From contig NZ_JNYY01000013.1 of NCBI RefSeq assembly GCF_000716785.1, positions 62,001 to 126,000 of the forward strand: DNA of 64,000 nt, given 5' to 3'. The notes under the pieces were generated by a model. The model did no database searches. It worked only from the letters and a program-made list of their open reading frames with translations, and had not been told where the DNA came from. The translations under genes were made by a program, and so were the position numbers. Below, piece by piece: positions 58,385 through 64,000 of this stretch. Source of the stretch: Amycolatopsis vancoresmycina (GTDB lineage Bacteria > Actinomycetota > Actinomycetes > Mycobacteriales > Pseudonocardiaceae). Position 1 is the first letter of the stretch. The number at the start of each line of letters is the position of its first letter.

Positions 58385-59746
58385 GTGTACACAGTCACCA
58401 ACCCGGCGACGGGCGAGCTGGTGGACGAGATCCCGAACGCGGCCGACGAGGAGGTCCGCGCCGCGATCGCCCGCATGCACCGCGGCTACGGCGCCTGGCG
58501 CACCCGGCCGGTCGCCGAGCGCGCCGCGGTCGTGCTGCGCGCGGCGGAGCTGTTCGCCGAGCGCGCCGACGAGCTGGCCGCGATCATGACCCTGGAGATG
58601 GGCAAGCGGATCAACGAAGGCCGCGGCGAAGTGGGAGTTGTCGCCGACATCTTCCGGTACTACGGCTCGCAGGGCCCGAAGCTGCTGGCGGACGAGCCCC
58701 TCCCGATCCGCGGTGGCGAAGCGGTGCTGACGAAGGAGCCGATCGGGGCGCTGCTGGGCGTGATGCCGTGGAACTTCCCGTGCTACCAGGTCGCCCGGTT
58801 CGTGGCGCCGAACCTGGTGCTGGGCAACACGATCCTCCTCAAGCACGCATCGATCTGCCCCCGCTCGGCGGCGGCGATCGAGAAGGTGCTGCACGACGCC
58901 GGCGTGCCTGCGGACGCGTACGTGAACGTGTTCGCGTCGAGCCGCCAGGTGCCGTGGATGCTCGCGGACCCGCGCCTGGCCGGCGTGTCCCTGACGGGCA
59001 GCGAGCAGGCGGGCATCGCGGTGGCGGCGGAGGCGGGCCGCAACCTCAAGAGGTGCGTCCTGGAGCTGGGTGGTTCCGACCCCCTGATCGTGCTGGACAC
59101 CGACGACCTGGACGAGACGGTGAGGACGACGGCAACGGCCCGGATGCGCAACTGCGGCCAGTCGTGCAACGCACCGAAGCGCATCATCGTTCTGGCCGAC
59201 CTGTACGAGGAGTTCGCGGACCGGTTCGCCAAGCGCGTGACGGAGTACTACATCCCGGGAGACCCGGCTGACCCATCGACAACACTGCCCCCACTGGCCT
59301 CGAGGGCAGCAGCGGACGAGGTGGCGGCCCAGATCGAAACGGCGGTCGCTTCGGGGGCGACGTTGCGCGCGGGCGGCCACCGGGTGTCGGGACCGGGGGC
59401 GTACGTGGAGGCAACGGTGCTGACGGACGTGACACCGGAGATGGCGGCCTACCACGAGGAGATCTTCGGCCCAGTGGCGTTGTTGTTCCGCGCGGAGAGC
59501 GAATCGGAGGCGGTGAAGCTGGCGAACGACACACCGTTCGGATTGGGAGCGAGTGTGTTCGGGACGGACCGAGCCCGCGCGGCCCGGGTGGCGCGGGGAA
59601 TCGAGGCGGGGATGGTGTACGTGAACAAGTCGGGCGGGTCGGAGGCGGATCTGCCGTTCGGGGGAATCAAGCGGTCGGGAATGGGCCGGGAGCTGGGGCC
59701 GCTGGGAATCGAGGAGTTTATGAACAAGAAGCCCATCCGCCTCTGA
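58385..59746 (+). CDS. aldehyde dehydrogenase, succinate-semialdehyde type
   Basis: 453 aa, GTG with GAAGGAGG upstream. ALDH landmarks: MPWNFPCYQ (Asn), ELGGSDPLIVLD (Glu), RNCGQSCNAPKR with catalytic Cys, EEIFGPVALLFRAE and FGGIKRSGMGRELG. Length and motifs match NADP-dependent succinate-semialdehyde dehydrogenases of the GabD group; other short aldehydes are possible. The probable operator upstream may tie expression to a catabolite. Confidence 0.87.
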   Translation: MYTVTNPATGELVDEIPNAADEEVRAAIARMHRGYGAWRTRPVAERAAVVLRAAELFAERADELAAIMTLEMGKRINEGRGEVGVVADIFRYYGSQGPKLLADEPLPIRGGEAVLTKEPIGALLGVMPWNFPCYQVARFVAPNLVLGNTILLKHASICPRSAAAIEKVLHDAGVPADAYVNVFASSRQVPWMLADPRLAGVSLTGSEQAGIAVAAEAGRNLKRCVLELGGSDPLIVLDTDDLDETVRTTATARMRNCGQSCNAPKRIIVLADLYEEFADRFAKRVTEYYIPGDPADPSTTLPPLASRAAADEVAAQIETAVASGATLRAGGHRVSGPGAYVEATVLTDVTPEMAAYHEEIFGPVALLFRAESESEAVKLANDTPFGLGASVFGTDRARAARVARGIEAGMVYVNKSGGSEADLPFGGIKRSGMGRELGPLGIEEFMNKKPIRL

Positions 59747-59755
59747 CCTGCTTGG

Positions 59756-60025
59756 TCAGTCCATGAGCGCGATCCTCTCCTCATCGCGCCTGAACTCCGC
59801 CTTGATTTCGCGGGCCACGCGGCCCCACATCATGTACGAGTTGACCTCCAGCGCCTGCGCCAAGCCCACCATGATCTCGGCGTCCCGCAGCCACCGACAC
59901 CCGCACTCCAGCTCGGCGAGTTCCACGGCGTCGATACCGGCCCGCTTGGCCACGACTTCCACGGTTTCGTCCCGCAGCTCGCGCAAACGCCGCAACCACG
60001 GACCCACTACCGCACGATCACTCAT
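59756..60025 (-). CDS. small helix-turn-helix protein
   Basis: 89 aa, ATG 60025 with TGAGGATTG before it. Helical, with a pattern like an XRE HTH: LRELRDETVEVVAKRAGIDAVELAELECGCRWLRDAEIMVGLAQALEV. No export signal. Convergent with the dehydrogenase gene, nine bases between stops; first gene of the accessory-region string. Confidence 0.65.
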   Translation of the reverse strand: MSDRAVVGPWLRRLRELRDETVEVVAKRAGIDAVELAELECGCRWLRDAEIMVGLAQALEVNSYMMWGRVAREIKAEFRRDEERIALMD

Positions 60026-60057
60026 CAATCCTCAATCCATGAAACGCGACCAACACT

Positions 60058-60333
60058 TCAGGTACCGCCACTGTCACGTGCGTCCGGAGCCGCCACGCGC
60101 GCAGTCAGCAGCGCCGCCAGCTCGTCCACCCCGTCGCGGAGCCGGCGAAGGAACACCGCGCAATCCGGCCACTCGTCCCGATCGCGCGGGACGGTCAGCG
60201 ACACCGCCGACGTCGCCCCAGTCACCACCAAAGCTGGGGGACTGGCCGGGTCCGGACCGGTCTCCTCCACCGACACCGGATCGCGGGGCTCGACCGTCCA
60301 TGTGACCCCGAACCCGTCGACCCGAAGCACCAT
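60058..60333 (-). CDS. hypothetical protein, accessory region
   Basis: 91 aa from ATG 60333 (GTG three bases upstream equally possible; AAGG precedes). VDGFGVTWTVEP at the start, then SLTVPRDRDEWPDCAVFLRRLRDGVDELAALL, helical. No family known. Its reading frame coexists with the C-terminal part of the larger frame 60074-60673, and this one reads as better protein. Confidence 0.55.
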   Translation of the reverse strand: MVLRVDGFGVTWTVEPRDPVSVEETGPDPASPPALVVTGATSAVSLTVPRDRDEWPDCAVFLRRLRDGVDELAALLTARVAAPDARDSGGT

Positions 60334-60673
60334 CACTGTCTGCCTTACTCGCCCAGTCCGTTGCCAGTTCCGAGAATCCATCGGCCGCCGACTTCAACGC
60401 CGCCACGCACCACCGCCCGATCGGCCGCATCCCCGGCAACGCCTCCGATGTCGTCGGACCCGGCAGAACCTCCGCGAGAAGCGTGATCTCGAACGAAGCC
60501 CGCTTCGCCCACGTTTCGGCCGGGTCGGTGACCAGCACCTTCCACTGCTGCTTCCCGGTCACCTCGTCGACCCGCTGCCGGACCAGGCGATTCGCGGCCC
60601 GGTCCTCACGCGACTGGTACTCGTTGTCCGGCGACACCTCGACGCCCAAACGGTGTCCCGTGTCGATAGCCAT
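60074..60673 (-). CDS. Pra-like integrative-element protein, 3' part uncertain
   Basis: Up to 199 aa, ATG 60673 with AAGGGA upstream. The first 110 residues (MAIDTGHRLGVEVSPDNEYQ ... RLVRQRVDEVTGKQQWKVLV ... FEITLLAEVLP) resemble small proteins of actinomycete integrative elements similar to the Pra activator. The last 80 residues overlap the 60058-60333 gene in another frame and look like shadow sequence (GRAPRSGVGGGDRSG), so the real gene may end earlier or be frameshifted. Confidence 0.45.
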   Translation of the reverse strand: MAIDTGHRLGVEVSPDNEYQSREDRAANRLVRQRVDEVTGKQQWKVLVTDPAETWAKRASFEITLLAEVLPGPTTSEALPGMRPIGRWCVAALKSAADGFSELATDWASKADSDGASGRRVRGHMDGRAPRSGVGGGDRSGPGQSPSFGGDWGDVGGVADRPARSGRVAGLRGVPSPAPRRGGRAGGAADCARGGSGRT

Positions 60674-60707
60674 GCTCAATTTCCCTTACAGGTCTTGGTT
60701 TTCGCGC

Positions 60708-60974
60708 TCAGTCGCGCTCTTCCGACCACTCGGCGCCGAGAGGAGAGGAGTAGGTGCGGTTCTGCGTCTCGCACCACTCGCCAAACTCGTTCGCGGCCAC
60801 GGCGAGACTCCGCGCGAACCGCGCGGAGTCCATCAGGCCGCCGATCCGAGCCGGTACCTGAATCATGATCGCGGTCTCATCGCCCCCGGCCACAAGTTGG
60901 CGGACGCCGGGGGAAGGTGACACGACGGCAGCGCCGTATCCGGCGAGGGGCTGAATCACCACGTGAATGCCCAT
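60708..60974 (-). CDS. hypothetical protein, accessory region
   Basis: 88 aa, ATG with GGGAGA upstream. HVVIQPLAGYGAAVVSPSPGVRQLVAGGDETAIMIQVPARIGG then a helix ARFARSLAVAANEFGEWCETQ. Soluble. No family recognised; in line with the two neighbours on the same strand. Confidence 0.6.
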   Translation of the reverse strand: MGIHVVIQPLAGYGAAVVSPSPGVRQLVAGGDETAIMIQVPARIGGLMDSARFARSLAVAANEFGEWCETQNRTYSSPLGAEWSEERD

Positions 60975-61050
60975 GTGCTCTCCCGATGTCTCGGCTTCCG
61001 CGCGTCCGATTGGGCGCGCTGTGATCAGGAAACACCCGGGTGGGAGAGAT

Positions 61051-61073
61051 CACCCGGACAAACTGTCCGGGTG
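61051..61073 (-). terminator. hairpin after flavoprotein gene
   Basis: Perfect CACCCGGACA / TGTCCGGGTG stem with a three-base loop, four bases after the flavoprotein stop. Confidence 0.75.
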
Positions 61074-61076
61074 GGT

Positions 61077-61634
61077 TCAGCGGTCGGCCGGAACGGCCTT
61101 CTCGATCGCGTCCAGCATGGCTGACCAGGGCAGATCCCGGCCAGGAGCGGACCGCGGTTCGTGCAGAGGCCAGACGTCGTCACCGTAGAGCAGGTCCACG
61201 CCGACCCTCTTGAGGTTCTCGATGTGCATGGTCCAGAACGGCTGACGTGCGTGCGCTGCGTTGACGCGTGGGAAGACGATCACCGGCAGGTTCAGCGTTC
61301 CGATTGCCTCGTTGACCTGCGTCAATGCCTGATTGTCGGCGATGCCGAGAGACATCTTGGCGACGAAGTTCGCCGAGGCCGGCGCCACCAGGTAGCAGCT
61401 CGGGGCGGGGTGTGGGCTCTTCTGCGACGGCGAGCGGGGCTCGACCCGCACCGGGTAGCCGGTGGCCTGCTCGATCTCGTCGAGCTGCCCGGTCTCGGCC
61501 AGCCAGCGGCCGGCGGTGGGGGTCAGGGTGACCGCGACCGTCCAGCCTCCTTCCTGGGCAGGCTTGATCAGGCGCGGAAGCAGGTCTTCAACCCCGCCGG
61601 CCCCGGAGGCGGCCAGCCCGAGAACTCGCGACAT
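61077..61634 (-). CDS. flavoprotein (HFCD/PPC-decarboxylase-like fold)
   Basis: 185 aa. SRVLGLAASGAGGVEDLLPRLI at the start, VAVTLTPTAGRWL, then the FMN-site-like block CYLVAPASANFVAKMSLGIADNQALTQVNEAIG and PVIVFPRVNAAHA. Related in fold to phosphopantothenoylcysteine decarboxylase flavoproteins, but alone and short, so its reaction is unknown. Four bases downstream of the XRE-TPR stop, so co-transcribed with it. Confidence 0.8.
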   Translation of the reverse strand: MSRVLGLAASGAGGVEDLLPRLIKPAQEGGWTVAVTLTPTAGRWLAETGQLDEIEQATGYPVRVEPRSPSQKSPHPAPSCYLVAPASANFVAKMSLGIADNQALTQVNEAIGTLNLPVIVFPRVNAAHARQPFWTMHIENLKRVGVDLLYGDDVWPLHEPRSAPGRDLPWSAMLDAIEKAVPADR

Positions 61635-61638
61635 CCGG

Positions 61639-62874
61639 CTACCTCACCGCGCTGCAGCGCTCGGCCAGCGCGAGCAGCGCCGAGGATTTGCCTGCCGTGG
61701 CGGGAGCGCGCCGGTACATGGAGCGGACGACCTCCCGGACCATGGTGTTGTGCCGGACGATGGTCGGTGACTTTTGCTCGGCCTGCAGGAGGACTTGTAG
61801 GGCGTCGTCGTCCTTGGCGAGCAAGCTGAGTGCTCGGGCGAAGTCGATCAGGTATGTGACCTGGCGTTCCACGGGCAGGTGGTCGACGTTGACGCGCGGG
61901 GCGGTCTCGATCACCTGGCTGACGTCGCCGAGGTCCAGTGCGGCCGACAGGCGGTGGAGTTCCACGTTGGCCGGCCCGAAACCGGTCTGCCAGTAGTTCG
62001 CGTCCACTCCCAGCTGATCAGCAGCGGTTTTCGCGTGGCCGAGGAGGTCGTTCGCTGTGGTCCGGTCCTGGTGCCGCGCCGCTGCGACAGCGGTACGAAG
62101 GTAGAGCATCCCGTAAAGACTCAACGCAGCCGGATCACCCTTCGCCATCCTCGGCAGCAGCCACTTCGCCGCGACGTCGCCCAGCTCAAGCGCGTCATCG
62201 AACCGACCTACGGCCAGGAGAGCGTGCGTACCGGACCGGGCGGCCGAGGCCAGAACTAGTGGATCATCGGAGTCGTCCGCCGCCTGCATGGCGCGTTCGG
62301 CCGCGATCCAGGCGAGGTCAGCCTCGCCGATTTTGCTCAGCGTAGTCGCGGCCAGGTGGTGCACTCGCGCCGAGATGGCCGCGCAGGCCCGCTTGTACTC
62401 GGCATCGTCGGCCGAGGCCGCCTCCATCGCCTGCGTGGTCTTGATCAGCCCAGGCAGTGCAGCGACGACCCGTCCGAGGTCGCCCTTCTGGTAGTTGGAC
62501 CAGGCACCTTCGACCAGCTGTCGAACAGACTGCGGGTCGATGTACTCGGGCGACATGGCTGAGGAGAACAGTGTCCGCGACAGCCGGCGGGGAGCCATCA
62601 GAGCGTCCCGGATCGCCGGGACGTCGTCGTGCTTGTCCTGTTCGTCCATCAGCACGGGTTCGCCGAGCAGATCACCCAGTGTTACCCGTAGCGCCCGCGC
62701 GAGGTCGGCCAGCACGTCTAGCCTGCGGATGTCCCGCTCACCGCGCTCGATCTTGCTCAACCAGTCTTCAGTGCGTCCCACCAGGTCAGCAAGAACCGCC
62801 TGCGACAGCCCACGCCGCCGCCGGTAGAACGCGATCCGCTCACCGATGCTGAGCTGGTCACCCGCACCACGCAT
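61639..62874 (-). CDS. XRE-family regulator with TPR-like repeats
   Basis: 411 aa. N-terminal HTH RIAFYRRRRGLSQAVLADLVGRTEDWLSKIERGERDIRRLDVLADLARAL, then ~300 residues of paired helices (VVAALPGLIKTTQAMEAASADD ...; AWIAAERAMQAADDSDDPLVLASAAR) like TPRs that bind peptide or small ligands. This arrangement is common in quorum-type or element-borne regulators in actinomycetes. A promoter for it likely lies in the AT-richer 62875-62969. Confidence 0.82.
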   Translation of the reverse strand: MRGAGDQLSIGERIAFYRRRRGLSQAVLADLVGRTEDWLSKIERGERDIRRLDVLADLARALRVTLGDLLGEPVLMDEQDKHDDVPAIRDALMAPRRLSRTLFSSAMSPEYIDPQSVRQLVEGAWSNYQKGDLGRVVAALPGLIKTTQAMEAASADDAEYKRACAAISARVHHLAATTLSKIGEADLAWIAAERAMQAADDSDDPLVLASAARSGTHALLAVGRFDDALELGDVAAKWLLPRMAKGDPAALSLYGMLYLRTAVAAARHQDRTTANDLLGHAKTAADQLGVDANYWQTGFGPANVELHRLSAALDLGDVSQVIETAPRVNVDHLPVERQVTYLIDFARALSLLAKDDDALQVLLQAEQKSPTIVRHNTMVREVVRSMYRRAPATAGKSSALLALAERCSAVR

Positions 62875-62969
62875 GAACCCAGGCTAGCAGTCACCACGTT
62901 ACTAGATCGTCCACCTTGTTGACTGCTCGTCAATGGCTTCAACGAACCGGTTCTAGGAGTCTTCCGGAT

Positions 62970-64000
62970 CTATTCGACTATGAGAAGCCGCCGAACGGTT
63001 TCTCTGTCTGCGTTATCTAGTTCCAAAGACACTGCGATGATCATTCTGACTACGTCGGCTTCCTGGAGCGTCTGCGATAATGCTTTCTTCATCACGGTCA
63101 CGAGATTTGGGAGTACATCGGGACACTGTGAACCATGTAAGGCTGCGCGGGATGCCGGTAGTAGTTCTGCTAGAAATTCGGAGCGCAGTCCTTTTATGCC
63201 AACGGCCATGAAAAGCAAGCTAGCAGCTGCAACGGATCCGTGATTGCTATTCTTCTCCTTGGTTGCGCCGATGGTTGCCCAGTACAGCCACATGGCGACA
63301 TCATCAGGCGCGTTCTTGGCGACTCTTTCGAGCATGTCAAGCCATGACAGAAATGTCGGTTTAGTCTTCCATAGTGTTGGCCTCGAATAGGCGAATGCCA
63401 CGGCTGGCGAGTGCCAACTATCCTGTTCGAGTATCCGATGGAGAGCGATTGAATCGAATGGGATATCTACACATCGTGCGCGGCGCATGGCGTCAACGGT
63501 CTGATTGACTTCCAATTGACTAATTTTTCCAGTGGACATGAGTGCGTCAAGAAGTGCGACAGTGCCGAAGGACTTCACGCCAAGATCTCGTGCGTACATT
63601 CGAAGGGCTGCATCATCGGCAAATAGCGGTACATCATTGCTTAATGCGTGATCGACGGGAAGCAGCCATGGAAGCATTCGATCGATCTTTTGTATTTCGT
63701 CTGCGCGCGGAATCGCCGTGATCTGTGGCCAGTCGACGATGTCTAGGTCCTCGGTAGCTGCAAGCATCCACTGTGCGTACTCCCGCAGATAGGCTCGGCC
63801 ATCTGGGTCTGCCTCGGAGAAACTTGGTGCATCTGACTCGACATCCCAGCCTATAGAGCCGTCTGAAGGCATTAGAAAACTTTGTACGGCTTGCACTATG
63901 TCCGAGCGAGTCTCCACTGTAACAAATATGCGGTCAAATGCCTGAGTCAACTTGGGCCATATGTTTTGCAGGAGAAAACCAAGTGCAAATGTGCTTGTGT
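62970..64000 (-). CDS. protein with PIN-like segment, N-terminus beyond window
   Basis: At least 343 residues; the frame is open to the right edge (in-frame residues FALGFLLQNIWPK precede an internal TTG at 63950), so the start is missing. A middle stretch NDVPLFADDAALRMYARDLGVKSFGTVALLDALMSTGKIS has the DD..LR..A...G...GT..LL pattern of the C-terminal part of PIN-domain nucleases. The rest is helical. G+C is near 50%, far below the region. Possible defence or toxin function; not established. Confidence 0.65.
   Translation of the reverse strand, partial: TSTFALGFLLQNIWPKLTQAFDRIFVTVETRSDIVQAVQSFLMPSDGSIGWDVESDAPSFSEADPDGRAYLREYAQWMLAATEDLDIVDWPQITAIPRADEIQKIDRMLPWLLPVDHALSNDVPLFADDAALRMYARDLGVKSFGTVALLDALMSTGKISQLEVNQTVDAMRRARCVDIPFDSIALHRILEQDSWHSPAVAFAYSRPTLWKTKPTFLSWLDMLERVAKNAPDDVAMWLYWATIGATKEKNSNHGSVAAASLLFMAVGIKGLRSEFLAELLPASRAALHGSQCPDVLPNLVTVMKKALSQTLQEADVVRMIIAVSLELDNADRETVRRLLIVE

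Noticed and set aside
59756..64000. Calling a complete integrative conjugative element
   Set aside because: No integrase, excisionase, replication, transfer gene or attachment site is visible, so only an accessory region is claimed.

Overview
The window is high-GC actinobacterial DNA (clearly above 70% G+C by eye, with many GTG starts, stop/start overlaps of the ATGA and GTGA type, a DUF5753-type XRE regulator, a deazaflavin-dependent reductase and PafBC-like promoter motifs). Together these suggest a Pseudonocardiaceae chromosome, most likely Amycolatopsis or a close relative; that is inference, since no rRNA or other taxonomic marker is present. The last roughly 4 kb differs: short genes of unknown function, an XRE-TPR regulator and, from about 62.9 kb, clearly lower G+C, as expected of an accessory island.

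Layout. 1-4.3 kb: D-glucarate catabolic operon (KdgD end, GudD, an unknown protein, 2-oxoglutarate semialdehyde dehydrogenase). 4.3-4.75 kb: intergenic region with two copies of a dispersed repeat that carries a PafBC-like promoter motif. 4.75-8.7 kb: exported polysaccharide lyase and a Baeyer-Villiger-type monooxygenase. 8.7-10.2 kb: HxlR regulator and VOC protein, then an array of ten 21-bp palindromic units, then a zinc-free L36. 10.3-17.5 kb: five-gene SWIM / DUF5691 / MoxR / DUF5682 / VWA operon on the minus strand. 17.6-22.6 kb: a PadR gene broken by an internal deletion, a GyrI-like protein, a START-acyl-CoA ligase fusion, and a WYL regulator with a VOC protein.

22.7-32.7 kb: 3-hydroxybutyrate dehydrogenase, MHS permease and PucR-like regulator on one side, a secreted PHB-depolymerase-type esterase and a second exported hydrolase on the other. 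Between them is the most interesting locus, 26.69-29.57 kb: a compact thiazole/oxazole-modified (TOMM) RiPP cluster with two precursor genes sharing a leader, one with a duplicated Cys-rich core, and one fused cyclodehydratase (RRE + E1-like zinc domain + YcaO). No dehydrogenase, protease or transporter is adjacent. A PafBC-type DNA-damage promoter motif, inside the third copy of the dispersed repeat, sits just upstream.

33-49.5 kb: small membrane proteins, TolB-like protein, MFS transporter, secreted phosphoesterase; an ApbE / ferric-reductase-like / NuoF-like / ferredoxin electron-transfer operon; sirtuin, GNAT, PknB-type kinase, SDR, deazaflavin reductase, a beta-helix membrane protein, a DrrAB-type ABC exporter and OsmC. 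49.5-59.8 kb: secreted thermolysin-family protease, MsrA, STAS protein, 2OG oxygenase, XRE-DUF5753 regulator, SH3-like secreted protein, an ESX-like helical protein, an L,D-transpeptidase and an aldehyde dehydrogenase. 59.8-64 kb: the accessory region, ending in a gene with a PIN-like segment that runs off the right edge.
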